Below are positions 50,831 through 63,776 of a stretch of DNA of 64,000 bases, piece by piece. Position 1 is the stretch's first letter; each line of letters starts with the position of its first letter. Below the pieces are notes generated by a model, which worked only from the letters and a program-made list of their open reading frames with translations, made no database searches and was not told the DNA's origin. Position numbers and translations under genes: made by a program. The stretch is from Ficedula albicollis (taxonomy: Eukaryota; Chordata; Aves; Passeriformes; Muscicapidae), in assembly GCF_000247815.1 (NCBI RefSeq), contig NC_021681.1:4736914-4800913 (forward strand). Reading direction: 5' to 3'.

Positions 50831-51795
50831 GTTAGCTGGGCAGTGACGAGGTGAGCCTCAGGGACAGCCTGGCCCCGTGGCCATGGTGAGCTCCTGTGGG
50901 TGCCCAAGCTGAGGTGGGGCTGCACAATGCCCCACTGTGATCCTGCCATGGGCTGAGGGAGGTGGTGGCACTGCTGGGGGGGCTGCAGAGCCAGCTCTGG
51001 CCATTGTGTTTGAGCAAGGGCTGTGCAAACAGCACTACGTGCCGGGCCAAGGCTGCCGCTGCCTTTTCTTGTTGGCAGCAGAAGGTCGGAGGTTCAGAGG
51101 CACAGATTTGGGTCCAGAGTCTATGTGTGAGGAGAGCTGTGACTCTGTGTGACACACTGGGGGACTGACAGGGGTGGCAGGGTGGTGCACCATGGGGCAG
51201 GAGGGGAGGAGCAGGTTGAGGTGGATGTTGTGAGGAAGAGGAGCACAATCTGCTCCTTCCCTTGCTGCATGCTTGCCCACACACTCTGCCCCTGCACCAG
51301 GGCTGTGGCTGCCTCCATTCTTTCCTCTTGCCCTATCTCCTCTGAAGTCCCTTCTCTTCTGGCTCTTTGGCTTCTTTCCATGCGGTCTGAGGGCACATTT
51401 GGCCCACAGGAACCCAACAGAAAGCCAAGGTGGGGATGGAGTCCCTGATACGCTGTGGGTTAGTGCTGGGGCTGTGTGTGAAGGTACATCCCCCACCCCG
51501 CACCCCACAGTTGCATAAGTGGTTCAAAAACCAGTTCTTTGCAGATATTCAAACATCCCCTTCTCTGAAAATGCTGTGAGGCTGTGGCAGCAGCAGCAGC
51601 AAGGCTGGGCTGGGAGTGTTTGCTGAGCAAGCAGCTGCTGATTGCACAGATGGGACTCACCAGGCCCAGGTGGGTTGAACTTTGTTCCAGGAATCACCTA
51701 TTACAGCTTGTGCTCCCCTCACCTCTGCTGCCTTGGCTTTGGATTCTTTTCTCTGCCGTGGGCCAAGGGAATGATTTTCCTCTGCGTCAGTTATC

Positions 51796-51962
51796 ATGGA
51801 ATCACAGAATTGTTTGGGTTGGAAGAGACCTTAAAGCTCATCTAATTTCACCCCATGCCATGGACAGGGACACCTTCCACGATCCCAGGTTGCTCCAAGC
51901 CCTGTCCAACCTGGCCTTGGACACTGCTTGGGATGGGGCAGCCACAGCTTCTCTGGGATAAG
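51796..51962 (-). mobile_element. CR1 3' end fragment
   Basis: Antisense CR1: ATGGAATCACAGAATTG, GGGTTGGAAGAGACCTTAAA, ACACCTTCCACGATCCCAGG, CCACAGCTTCTCTGGG. Confidence 0.92.
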
Positions 51963-52365
51963 TTCTATTTCTGTCTTTGCTGCCTCGTGGTTCTTCCTCA
52001 CGGTTCTTCCTCACAGTTATCTTCTGTATCTTCTGCAATACCTGACCCAGGGCAGCTGGCAGGGCTGCTCAGAGGAGCTTCTGTCCCACCAGACATGGAA
52101 TTGGATAGAGTTGATGCGTTTTTTTGGTGCCTGTCCTTGGGATGCTGTAAGGAGGCAAGAGCTAATATTTAGGAAAACATCTAATTCCCTGCAAAACCAG
52201 GCTGGGGGAGTGCAGATGGCACGCAATGTGAATCAAAGCAAGAGGTGTGTGCAGGCATGAGGGGCATGCTGCCACTACTGGCACCGGTCATGAGATATTT
52301 TGCCCCTGTCAGATCCATGCTGAAGATACTCACCCAGCAAAGCTTGGCTGGGAAGCAAGGATGAA

Positions 52366-53250
52366 GAGAATGGAATGGAATGGAATGGAATGGAATGGAA
52401 TGGAATGGAATGGAATGGAATGGAATGGAATAGAATAGAATAGAATAGAATAGAATAGAATAGAATAGAATAGAATAGAATAGAATAGAATAGAATAGAA
52501 TAGAATAGAATAGAATAGAATAGAATAGAATAGAATAGAATAGAATAGAATAGAATAGAATAGAATAGAATAGAATAGAATAGAATAGAATAGAATAGAA
52601 TAGAATAGAATAGAATAGAATAGAATAGAATAGAATAGAATAGAATAGAATAGAATAGAATAGAATAGAATAGAATAGAATAGAATAGAATAGAATAGAA
52701 TAGAATAGAATAGAATAGAATAGAATAGAATAGAATAGAATAGAATAGAATAGAATAGAATAGAATAGAATAGAATAGAATAGAATAGAATAGAATAGAA
52801 TAGAATAGAATAGAATAGAATAGAATAGAATAGAATAGAATAGAATAGAATAGAATAGAATAGAATAGAATAGAATAGAATAGAATAGAATAGAATAGAA
52901 TAGAATAGAATAGAATAGAATAGAATAGAATAGAATAGAATAGAATAGAATAGAATAGAATAGAATAGAATAGAATAGAATAGAATAGAATAGAATAGAA
53001 TAGAATAGAATAGAATAGAATAGAATAGAATAGAATAGAATAGAATAGAATAGAATAGAATAGAATAGAATAGAATAGAATAGAATAGAATAGAATAGAA
53101 TAGAATAGAATAGAATAGAATAGAATAGAATAGAATAGAATAGAATAGAATAGAATAGAATAGAATAGAATAGAATAGAATAGAATAGAATAGAATAGAA
53201 TAGAATAGAATAGAATAGAATAGAGTAGAGTAGAATAGAATAGAATAGAA
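52366..53250 (+). repeat. Pentanucleotide satellite (GGAAT)n then (AGAAT)n, 885 bp
   Basis: About 12 units of GGAAT (to 52430) switch abruptly to about 164 units of AGAAT. The only interruption I see is two TAGAG units at 53221-53230. The long SILFY-repeat frames on the minus strand are artefacts of this array. Confidence 0.98.
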
Positions 53251-55630
53251 ACTATTGCAAACAATCAGTTGGGACACTACATCCCAAAAGAAGCTGTCTC
53301 CTCCTTCCATCAGCCGATCCCATCTTTGTAAAGGCGATTTTTGAGTAAGGAGAATGCAGGTCCAGGCTGGGGAGAAGTGAGGAGATGACTCTGCATTCAG
53401 TAAGGGATGAGTTAAAGAAAAAAGAAAGAAAAGGGGATAGCTCCTCAAACTGAGAACCCAAACTGGGAATCCTGCAGTGGGTTAGAGCTCGAAGTGCAGC
53501 CCTGGGTCCAGCTGTATGTGCTGCTCCTGGGGCAGGGCTGTGTCTTGTGCCTGAAGCTGAAGCCTCCTTCTTGGCTCAGCCAAGAAGACTGCAGATGCAG
53601 GAAAATGACTTCAGCAGACCCAGCACCCCACTGAAATCCTTTAGGAGATGATGATGCCCAAGGTTGGGGTTGGGATACTGTTCCCTGGTTTGTCCCCACA
53701 AGCCAAGACCTTGGGTGCTGCCAGGAGCTGGAACAGGAGCTGGCCACAGTCCCAAACTCCAGGTGCCCCAGCTGGGGTCAATGTCCCTGCCACAGGACTC
53801 TGGCCATGGCACATCCTCTGTGTTCCCAGTGCCCTTTTCTGCTTACACCTCTTTTATTTTTGCTTGGTCACCTGTGACCAGGAAAAACTGCACCGTGGCT
53901 GCTGGACAATTGAGCAGCCTGCACTTTGGCATTTGTGAGCACAGCAGACCTGAACTGCTCCAGGTGCCCAGGTCTCTCCTTAAAACCAGGACAGCTCAAC
54001 TTGCAGTGAATCCTTTAATTCAGCTTGGATTGCTGAACACAGGAATGACCTCTGAGCCACCACCTCTCATAACATGAGATACTCCATTCTGCCTCTACTG
54101 TAATTACCCTCTAGAGGTGTCACTCTGGAATGAGAGAGGCAGCTCAGATTTATCTTTTAGGGACTAAGCCAGCACAACCTGCTCCCTTCTTTTGTCTTCT
54201 CTAGTTCAGCAAGTCCTCTGTCACAGCCAGAGCCTGCAAGAGTTGCTAATGGAAATATTATGCTAATGAGAAGAAGCTGATGGCTCATTTGGTGTAAAGC
54301 TGTCCCCTGGGAAGCTGTTTGCTGCTGGGCTCTGCAAATCCGTGCTGGCATCCCTCGTGGTAGACAAGGAAGGAGGCACAGGCTGGTGGCTCCAACTTCC
54401 CTGAACCTGCTGTCATTACACAAGTCTGATGACCTTGACTAAAGGCCCGGTCCTTTTTTGGGGATTTCCCACCTCAGAGAATGTGCAAAAGGAACAAAAA
54501 TCTTGTTTGTAACAGGATCTCCACAAAGCTTTTCCTGCTGTTTGTTCATGTTGTGTCTCCATGGCACATTTATGAGGGTGGTGTTGATGTCAGCACGGGG
54601 CTGTGGGACTCCTGTGAGAGCCAGGACTCAGCAGAAACAATTGGTTTGATGGAAAAATCCTACTGCTGCATACAAGAGACCATTGCCCAGGATAGAGTGG
54701 GATGGGGTCAAAGCCCTACAAGGAGGGTCTTCTTTCCCATTCCTTTAACCAGGGAAGAGCTTTGTGTTATTGCCTGTGTGCCAGAGTACCCCAAGGGCTG
54801 ATTGCTCCCTAAGGAATGATACTTGTCCCCTAAAGTCCCCACCCAAAGCGATCAGGATGGGCCATGGATAACAGCTGGACTCAGCTCAGAGTGCAGATCT
54901 CCTGGGATCTGTTGGTGACAAGGAAGGTCTGAGGCTGGGATCAGATCTGGAGACAGCAGCAGGGTTGGAGACATCCTGGGGACCACCAGGCAGGTCCAAG
55001 GTCTGGCTGAGGAGTCTGTCTGTGGGTTGGGGACAGGACTAAGAGGGTCATGGCCTGGCAGGGACAGAGCTGAGGTAGAGCTGGGGACCAGTGCTTCTCC
55101 AGCATTGCTCAGGCAGGCTCCTGGAAGATTTTAGTGGAGGTCCCCAGCAAGGCTGGAAAGGAGGAATGATGGGGCTGTAGGAGCAGGTGATGCCTTTTGG
55201 AAAGGGCTGTCTCTTGCACAGCTGAGCAGTGTTTCTCCAGGGCCTGTTCCCTCTCTCTGCCCCCAGCATGTGGCCCTGGCACTCTGGCTGTGGTGCCACC
55301 TGGCAGAGGCGTGGCAGGACCTGCAGTGGGTGACAGGAGAGGGATGTTGGTGGTCAGAGCTGTGGTGGTGCAGGTGGAAGGGCAGAACCTCTGGTGAAGG
55401 GGGGAACAATAGATGTCAGGTCAGGTCCTGCAAGCCATGCTGAGACCCTCAGTCCCTGGCAGTGAGCAGACTCCCCAAAAGGAGTTCATTTTCCTTTCCC
55501 ACTGCAGTTACAAGGGAACTGCACTGGAATGGAGTAATTTCTCTCCATACCTTGCCTAGAACATAACTGATCTTTACTGGTCAATCACCACTGTACAACA
55601 GCAATGGTCCTTGTTGCCCAGAGAGGTTCT
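53251..55630. other. Noncoding stretch right of the satellite
   Basis: No supported gene, RNA or clear repeat. Open frames are short and on both strands. Confidence 0.5.
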
Positions 55631-55632
55631 GG

Positions 55633-55772
55633 ACTCCCCATCCCTGGAAGTGTCCAAGGCCTGCTTGGAGCAGCCTGGGATAGTGGAGAAGGTTCCTGTC
55701 AATGGCAGAAAGGCTGGATTAGATGAGCTTTGAGGTCCCTTCCAGCCCGAACCATTCTGGGATTTTATGATT
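55633..55772 (+). mobile_element. CR1 3' end fragment
   Basis: Sense CR1: CCATCCCTGGAAGTGTCCAA, GCTTGGAGCAGCCTGGGATA, TTGAGGTCCCTTCCAGCC, CATTCTGGGATTTTATGATT. Confidence 0.92.
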
Positions 55773-57069
55773 ACTCCTACAGAGTGCAGCCATGCCCCTC
55801 CACCTTATGCAACTTTTAACAAAGCATCTGAAGCAAGAATTTTTCTGGTTCCTTCCTTATTCTTGCAACAGTTTTCAGGAGCTGTTAGAGCCATGTCCCT
55901 CTGTAGCTGGGCTTTGCCATCACATCCCCCAGTGCCACAGCACTCACATGAGCAGAGGGTGGGGACAAGGACCCAGTGGATGACTCTGGGAGAGTGCTGC
56001 TGCATCTCCATGTCCACCCCAGCCCAGAGGTCTGTCCTTGGAGCCCCCCATCTCTGCCTATGATTTCTGCCCCTTTATCCCTGCAGCTGGAACTGCAATC
56101 AGGATTAAAATGCCACGGGAGTCTCAAAGCCCACAGGAGGGGGGTTGAAATCTGCTCAGCTGGGTCTTTTGCTCCCGCCTCTCTTCTCCTCCCAGAGCTC
56201 TTAACAGTCCCAAAACTTTTATTATTATTTTCCACATTGCAAAACAGTAATTACTGGAAAGGACGAGGTTGTTTGAGAGCCAGGGTCCAGCGGTGCCTCA
56301 AGGCTGTGCCAACCCCGGGTGGCCCTGGAGGGAGCATGGGAGGAGCCATTCCCCTCGGATTTTATCTTGATGAGAACATCTTGACCAGCGAGCAGGAAAC
56401 AAATTCCTCTGTCACTCAGGAGTGAGAGGAGGCACCAGAAGGTCAAGCCTGCCCATGGGCTCCTCAGCAATCCCTGGGCAGGGCAGGTGTTGCACTGGTG
56501 GTGTGGTGGCCACCAGGGCTGGGCTGGCAGGGAGGAGATGCCCTCCCAGCTCCTGGGGCCAGTATTTGCTCACTGGTGTCACACTCAGCTCTTGACCTCT
56601 GAAGGGTGAGATGTTTGCACGGCTCGTGACAGATCTCTTTGAAAATCTCAAGAGCAGAAGGGAAATTAATTTAACTAGAGTTCAAAGGGTCTCCAATAAA
56701 GGCTAAGCCGTGCTGTTATTCTAAAGTGTTATTTCCATTAATTCCTTTTTAATGCTGCTTTAAAATTACAGAGTGGAAGGGAATGTTGGCCAACAGATTT
56801 TTGGTGGTTTCAAAACAACCACTATTAATCAGCAGGGAATTATATTGACTGTAAGAGTGTTTAAATGGGAGGGTGCCTTCAACCAGGACACATGCAGCAT
56901 CATGTAGTTGTGGTGGCAGATGAAAAATTAGATATTGTGATGCTTCCCACATGGACAGGGGCTTGGAATTAATGATTACCATAAATTAACTCACTGGAAA
57001 GGGGTTGAACAGGGAGTGGTAGAGCTCAGCTTGACCCACTGGTGAGCTGACCCTTTCCCTGTTCTTTTA
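55773..57069. other. Noncoding stretch
   Basis: No supported gene. An AT-rich part near 56640-56990 separates GC-rich flanks. Confidence 0.5.
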
Positions 57070-57640
57070 ATGCCCAAATCTCATTTCTGGCCAGAGCAGC
57101 CTTCCAGCAGCTCCAGTGCTTGGGCACAGCAGTGGGTGGCCATGCCAGCCCAGCTGGGCTCCTGGGGACTGTGGAGGATGAGAAGAGGTTCAGTCCCTGC
57201 TCCCTGGGTCAGATCTAGCAGAGAGAGCTGCTCCAGCAGATGGACAGTGCTCCAGCCCCAGGTCTGGTACTGCTGGCACTGCTCAGGGAAGTCATTTTCC
57301 ATTTTTTTCTTGGTGTCTCCCCCTGCCTTCTCCTTTGTGTCCTTTTGGCCGCTGGCCTCTGCTGCCTGCTCCAACTGTAGCTCCATGTCCACAGCAAAGT
57401 AAAATACAAAGTGACCTTTGGTCCAGCAAAATTCCCAGCATCACTCTGCAACGGGCTCAGAGCTGCTCCCCTGGCTGCATCTGCCAGGACCTGCTTCAGT
57501 GATGTCCCCCTCCTCACCCACAGATGCACCTTGTGCTCCTCCACTCTTCCTCCCCTCTCACTGCAAGGTCTTCCTGCCCATCTCTGCCACAGCTGTGCCT
57601 CCGTCCCCATCCCAGTGTCCTGGGCTCTGCCACTGCAGGG
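57070..57640 (-). pseudogene. Coding-like, possibly frameshifted segment (unidentified)
   Basis: Minus-strand reading from about 57600 gives GTSLKQVLADAARG, then SDAGNFAGPKVTLYF. One frame over it continues as AVDMELQLEQAAEASGQKDT and a Lys/Glu-rich stretch to a stop at about 57081, followed by ATTAAA near 57068. The join needs a one-base shift near 57400. The composition looks protein-like but I recognise no family, and a longer open frame (57411-58148) lies on the plus strand. It may be chance. Confidence 0.2.
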
Positions 57641-59157
57641 ACACATCCCTGGATGTGTGCACGGTACTGCACAAGAGCCACAGCTCCCTCCTTCTGGAAA
57701 TAAGCCACTTTTCCTCCTGTTCTCAGCCAGCTTCATCTCTGGGGTGGTTCAGCATCTCGTTGTGGGGACACGTCCCCGTGGAAACTGTCTGGCATGTCCC
57801 AGGAGCTGGGCACAGCCACTTTGTGCACAGGAGAGTTGTGCAACTGCCTGGTGCACGCCCTGCCGCGGGACCTGGGCTCCTGCAGAACAGGAGCAGAGGG
57901 TGCTGCCCCACACAGGGCAGCTGGCACTCCTGCCATTTCTTTCCCAGATAGCAGTGTTTACCTGTTTGTTCCCACAGATCTCTGGAAAATGCACAGGAGG
58001 CAGGGCTGAGCGTTATCAGCTGCTCTCTTTGCTGGGGTGTCTTCAGCAGGAATTCACCACCTTCCCTTCCAAAATCCTTTCAGGAATATCACAGCTCCGG
58101 GTGCTGCACAGAGTTGCTGGTAATCCTGTTAAGCTGTGGGTTAATTAAGCAAACAGAGATCCTTCATTAGGAGGAATGGCACTAATTGCATGTCTGAGAG
58201 GGTGAGTTTTGCATGGACTGGTGGAGCAGAAACCACTGCTGACTTCAGCAAGGGGGCTGGGAGGTTGATGGGGGCCTGCTTGGGAAAGGAGGTCAGGAAA
58301 ACCTGTTTCTTCAGCACTGCTGGTGTTTGCTGGAGCAGGGGATGTGCACGGGGAGGATGTGGGGCAGTGGCTCCATCCTGCAGAGCTGCCATGCAAAGTA
58401 CAGAGGGTCGAGCTGCTGGCACCTGGCTGCTGAGCTGCCATTAGTTTCCAACCTGAAAATGCAAATCTGTTGTGGTATGACCTGGTAAGCAGCTCTGGAC
58501 AAGAGGCCTCAGTCTGCAGCTGGGCTGAGCACTCCAAGCTGGGAAGAGCAGCTTAAAACCAACAGAGAGCTCTTTGTTTGCTGTGTGCAGTTCAGAAATT
58601 AGGCAATACTTAGGAGCAATACTTAGAAGCAAATATTGGTTCAAACAACATCAGCTCCAACTCTCCAGTGGCCAGTTTGGCTCATCCCAGGTAGAAAACA
58701 GCATTTTGCAGCATAGTCAAAACCTGACACGGATTGTTTCTCCTAACCAGCGGGGAAACAGGTTTGTGGCGTTTCCTGAAAAATAAACCCAGCACAGTGA
58801 CTCTGCAGTTGGAGCATGGCCCCAAAATTGGCACATAGGTCCAAACACAGCCTGCAAGCCCGTTTCTGGAAAGCCAGCCACAGCTCTCCAGGTATCTGCC
58901 AGGCCTTGGGAGCCACGGGGAATGCCAAGCTGGTCCCAGGCCATCACCAGCCAAGGCCATGCTCCCAGAGCTGGCACTCCCACAGTGGCTTACAGCTGCT
59001 GCAAACCTCATGCTGACCTGGGCTCTGAGCATCAGTGACTGCCTCTTCCAGGAGAGGCTTGGCATCAGGCAAGAAGGCTGGGATTTCCCCCAGGTGAGGT
59101 AAACCAGTTCTGCAGAAGGTCCCTGACTTCTCCCTACCCCTCCTGGGTACCTGAACA

Positions 59158-59665
59158 CTGAATTCCAGAATGGTTTGTGTTTGAAATGACTGTTAAAGAC
59201 CATCCCCTTCCACCCCCTGCCACAGGCAGGGACACCTTTCACTACACCAGTTTGCTCCAAGCCCCTTCCAACCCAGCCTTGAACACTTCCAGGGATCCAG
59301 GGGCAGCCACAGCTTCTTTGGACAACCTGTGCCTGCCTCACTACCCTCACAGGGAAGAATTCCTTCCCAAATCCCATCTAACCCCACACTCTGGCAGTGG
59401 GAAACCATTCCCCCTTGCCTTGTCGCTTCATGCCCTTGTCCAAAGTCCCTCTCCAGTTTTCTTAGAGTCCCCTAAGGCACTGCAAGGGGCTCTAAGGTCT
59501 CCCCAGAGCCTTCTCTAGTCCTGCTGCTCACACTGCTTTGGATGTGGCCGAACAGACACTGGGCTGCAATTGCACAGTGCCAGCTCATGTCCAATTTATC
59601 ACCCATCAGTTCCCCCTATCCTCCTCCACAGAGATGCTCCCCATCCATTCAGGACCCAGGGTCAA
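59158..59665 (-). mobile_element. Longer CR1 3' fragment
   Basis: Antisense CR1: CCAGAATGGTTTGTGTTTG, CCCTGCCACAGGCAGGGACA, CCTTGAACACTTCCAGGG, CACAGGGAAGAATTCCTTCC, GTCCCTCTCCAGTTTTCTTA, AAGGTCTCCCCAGAGCCTTC, GCTCATGTCCAATTTATCAC. It is one of the longest CR1 pieces in the window. Confidence 0.9.
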
Positions 59666-62600
59666 CATCTCCCATCCCTTGAGAGAGGCACCAGCCTCAG
59701 CTGGTGTGAGTGCCAGTCTCAGCTTCTGTCCCATCCTGGCTACTGACAGAAGATGATCTGGGAAAACACATTCCCATCAGGCTGCTCTTCCTGCCTCCAC
59801 CTGCAGGCCCAGGACAGGGCAAGAACTTGAGCCCAACTTTTGTGGTTGACCATGCTGACATCCTTGTCATGGGGACACTCCAGCCTTCTCCAACCCACAA
59901 ATTGGAAATTCCTGTTTCTAGAGGGAAACCAGTTAACTCTGGAGATGCCGATACTCCTGGTGGGTGTACATATTGCCCTCTTCCTTCAGCCCACCCTACC
60001 TTGAGGCTCAACAGATTCCCCTTTGTTTTTTTTTCTTCCATTTCCAGGAAGGTGAGCCTAAGCTCGCTCAAGGTGAGATGGGTTTTCATCATAGCTGCCA
60101 GCCTGCTGACCCTGGGAACACCAACATTAGCTCCAAAGGCTTCCACAGCTGCCTAGGAGCACCTCCATGGAAATAACTGCTCCAAAGAGTTGGGTGAGGT
60201 ACCTGTGATGGTGTGGTGCCTTCATCTTAGATTTCTCAGTGCTTTTTTGCACTGGTTCCAGGCCATGGGCAGCAGCCAGCTCTGTGGTAAAGCCAAGCCT
60301 TCTCCCACACAGCCATGCCAGCTCTAACTTTATCCCAGCTGTAAAAAAAGTCCTTTCCTTAGGACACAGCCAAAACTCCAGCACAGCCTCATCCCAACCA
60401 CAAACCGCAGTGCACACGCACACAGCCTGGCAGTAATGAGGGTGATGTGGAAATAAACAGTATTATTTTACCTTTCTTTCACTTGGCATTGTTCTTTTCC
60501 CCAGGGTTCAGCTGTGTTTATGCATCACCAATGACCCGTGGTTGGGCAGAGGGTGTGTTAATTTGTATTTCTTCATCGTTCATGTAACTTTTAGCAGCAG
60601 CATCCTCTTTTGGAAAACACAACGGCCAGGATGAGCAGTGTTGCAATGCAACGAACTTGGGATGTGTGACAATAATTCAGGTTGTTCCATGAAGGTCTGC
60701 ACTACAGAAGGATTGATGTTTTTGGATAAATGGGACAAAATCTGACTGGGTACTGATTTAGCTCTGTCCTTTCTGGGAAATCTGCTCCTGCTCACATGAG
60801 CCAGAGCTCTTGCCTTGAAAAGCAACAAGAATTTTCAGCTTTACTAAAAATCGGCCTTTGCTGTTCAGTCTCAGTTTAGCCAGCCAGACACAGGCATGTG
60901 GGAATGGGACCAACCACACACCCAGGCAGCAAGGCACAGGTCTGACCAGAACCTGTGGAGGGAGGTGCGTGTACTTAGTGAGAGGCAGGATTCACCCTGT
61001 GACTAAACGTGCATTGTCTAACACAAAATTTGTCAAAGCAGGTGTCTGATGGATGTTCAGGGGAGAAAATTGACTGCATCACACAGTTCATCCCTCCTGG
61101 ACTCCAAAAAGAATGGCGTTTTGCTGCTGGAGGCCACCCAGGATGTTTTTCCTTCTAAGGCTTCCCATGGTGGATTGGACTCCTCAGAAAGAGCCACCTT
61201 GGAGACTTGTTGGTCCTTTTGAGCCCTCAGCCCAGGTGGCCTAGAGGACACAGCCCTGGCCTGCTGTGCTTCTGCCATGGAAAGCTGTGTGGTGGAAGAA
61301 TTTCTTTGCAGGCTTGGCCACGGGAGTCAAAGCTGTTGAAGCAGCATCCACAGGAAGGATGCACGCCAGGAGGAGAGTGGAATCCATCCTGGAGAAAGGA
61401 TTTGCTACCACCAAAAGGAGGTGTAGAAGCACCTCTGTATGTGGCTGGTGATGTTCCAGGTGGCTGGACATCCTCAAATGCAGGAGGTTGCTGGAGTACA
61501 AGAGGAATTGCAATCCAAGCCTCTTCCTTCACTCCAGGATTTGCCCTGATTCCATCTGGGAGAGCAAGGGAAAGAGATGTGAACACCACCCATGCCATCA
61601 GCACATCACAGCCATCCCCTTGGCAGGTAGAGAAGGCATTGAGATGAAAGCATAATGTGAGAAGGGAGAGAGTGAGTTGTCCATGGAAAAAGGTTTGGGA
61701 ACCATATGCAGAAGGCAAAGATAGTTTGGGCTTTTCCAGCAACTGCTCTTCTGTTGAGTGGATCCTTTATATTTTCCAAGCTCTGTTCTGCACCTTTCCC
61801 CTCCATCTGTCCTGTGGTAAAAGTATCTTTATCTGGGTAGCACTGTACCTAGTTGTGGAGTCACTATGTCCAAGCACTTCCACCAATATTTATGTGTTCA
61901 GGTGTCTTTGTTGTTTCAGCCACAACTGCAGTTTCTCAATATGTCTGTTAGAAGAGATATTTTGGAACAAATCAAAGCAAAAGGCTCTGGAAGAACCACG
62001 TGGGACAGTTTCCTGCAAGCCCTTGTGCCTCTTCTTCCCATGGATGGGGATGTTGCTGAGGCTGCATGAGTGAGGCAGGGACCAGTGAGGCCCACAGGAA
62101 AATGGGGATGGATTTCAGTGGGTTTAATTTTCCACCTGTCTTGGTGGAAAAAGACTTTGGAAGGCCACAGCTTGGCTGAGTAAATAAGGATGGGAGATCT
62201 TCTAAAAGGACAGGCTTGAGGTGGAGAAAGTCAGTCTCCCTCCAGCTGCAGTGTGTTTGGAGACACTCTGGACACAAGAAATTCTGCTCTGCTGGGAAAG
62301 CAGGGGTGAAGGGATGAGAAATAGGAACCAGCCATGCTGAAGGAGGTGCTAGGGATGATACTGAAATAACCAGTGTGGCCAGGAGAGCCTCTCACTCAGT
62401 CACAGGCAGGGTGGGCTCCTGGTACCACGGTGCAGGTGGTCATTGCCTGAGGGCCTCCACCCTCCCTGGGCCACTCTGTAGAGCCAAATCCTCGGCCTGG
62501 CACTGGGCTCCCACCTGTGCTGAAGCCACTCTGGGCACCACCACCACCACCACCACCTGCAGGTCACTTTGCCCTGAACCTGCTGGGAGAAGGGACAAGA

Positions 62601-63600
62601 GCCAAGCCAGGTGCTTCCAGACACCCTCCAGCTGTGTAGGGAGTGAAGGCTGTAGGAGAGGAAGGACCTGTGCAGGGGGTGCAGGAGATCATCCCTCCAG
62701 GGAGGCTTGTGCTCTTGAAAGCCAGGAGGTCTGGGCCTGTAGCTTCTGTGGGGTGGTCATGGTGAGTGGACCAGCCCTAGCAGTGGTCTAGGGGTGCTGT
62801 CCAGGCTCAAGGGCTGGCTGATGTGGTCCAGGGAATTCTCAGTTTGTGTGCACGTGCCAAAGGCTGGAGCTGGTCCTGTACCTGCTAGCAAAGGTGGGGG
62901 CATGAAGGCTGGGACAGCATCACAAGGGCTGTGAATAAACCAAGCCATGCCCCACTGACCCCAGGGGACAGGCCAGGATGGAGAAGGCTCGCAGAAAAAG
63001 TGGGAGGAGGCTGACTGCTAATCTCAGCATTTCTTCCCAAATTCATCCCCAAAATTTACCCAAAGTGCAGCGTGATGCTTCCTTCTGTCTGCAGGGCACG
63101 TTTCTAGCTGTCTGGTCACTGCTGTTGGGTTGGTTTTTTAGTTTTTTTTTTCGCCAGATCGTGTGTCAGAATCATTTTACTGCCTTTCAATCCGCTGCCA
63201 TTGCCCGGAGCCCCCAAGGGAGCGGGCAGGCACTCGGTGCTGCGAGCCAAGGGGCGACGGGCACCTCGGCAGCCCTTACTGGCAAACACACAAAGCTCGG
63301 CTCTGCACCCAGCAGGGACTTTCTGAGATTAGTTCTGGCCAAGGCAGGGGGTGGGTGGGCAGCACAAAGAAAATCGCCCCTCCTGCGGCGTTTCAGCCCG
63401 CAGGAGAATTCAAATGTCACAACTTGGGAATTTTCCGTCTGAAGCCCCTTGTAAAGTGCAAAGCGCTTTGCCCTGCTCCGACTCCTGCCTGCGGAAGGGT
63501 TCAGTGCCAAAGTGAACGACTTTCTAAAAATGGGCTGATCCAGGGAGGGGGGGCGATTTAGGAGCTATTGAGAAACAAGGAAGGACAAACAGCGTTAGGT
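59666..63600. other. Gene-poor region before the last gene start
   Basis: No supported exon. A short (CAC)n run lies at 62536-62557. The last several hundred bases become richer in CpG (63190-63560), as expected near a promoter. Confidence 0.5.
62536..62557. repeat. (CAC)n microsatellite
   Basis: Seven consecutive CAC units, then CCTGC. Confidence 0.9.
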
Positions 63601-63635
63601 CATTGCTTCTGCAAACACAGCCAAGGCTGTTCCTC

Positions 63636-63643
63636 TATAAAAG
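63636..63643 (+). promoter_or_regulatory. TATA box of the last gene
   Basis: TATAAAAG lies 98 bp upstream of the ATG at 63734, so transcription probably starts near 63662-63670 and leaves a 5'UTR of about 70 nt. Confidence 0.75.
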
Positions 63644-63733
63644 GGGCAGAAAGCGGTTCCAGAGCCATCACAGACTTGGAGGGGACGGTCTGTGACCAAA
63701 GGCTGCTGCACTCCTCCTTCGCACCCGACCAGC

Positions 63734-63776
63734 ATGAAACTCGCACTCTTCACGGTGCTGTCCTTCGGGATAACGG
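63734..63776 (+). CDS. First coding exon of a secreted or membrane protein (partial, unidentified)
   Basis: The ATG opens MKLALFTVLSFGIT and the exon ends after one base of the next codon at a strong GTAAGT donor (63777-63782). A basic residue followed by a hydrophobic core fits a signal peptide. A short phase-1 signal-peptide exon behind a TATA box is common for small secreted proteins and Ig-type receptors. The remaining exons lie beyond the window. Genes next to GAL3ST2 in mammals such as PDCD1, or other 2q37 secreted genes, are possible, but 14 residues do not allow a name. Confidence 0.6.

Noticed and set aside
52275..53448. Long SILFY-repeat proteins on the minus strand
   Set aside because: They are translations of the pentanucleotide satellite and have no initiation context or domain.
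57411..58148. 245-residue plus-strand frame
   Set aside because: It shows Cys/Ser/Pro/Leu-rich composition typical of random GC-rich frames, no known domain, and a competing minus-strand reading.
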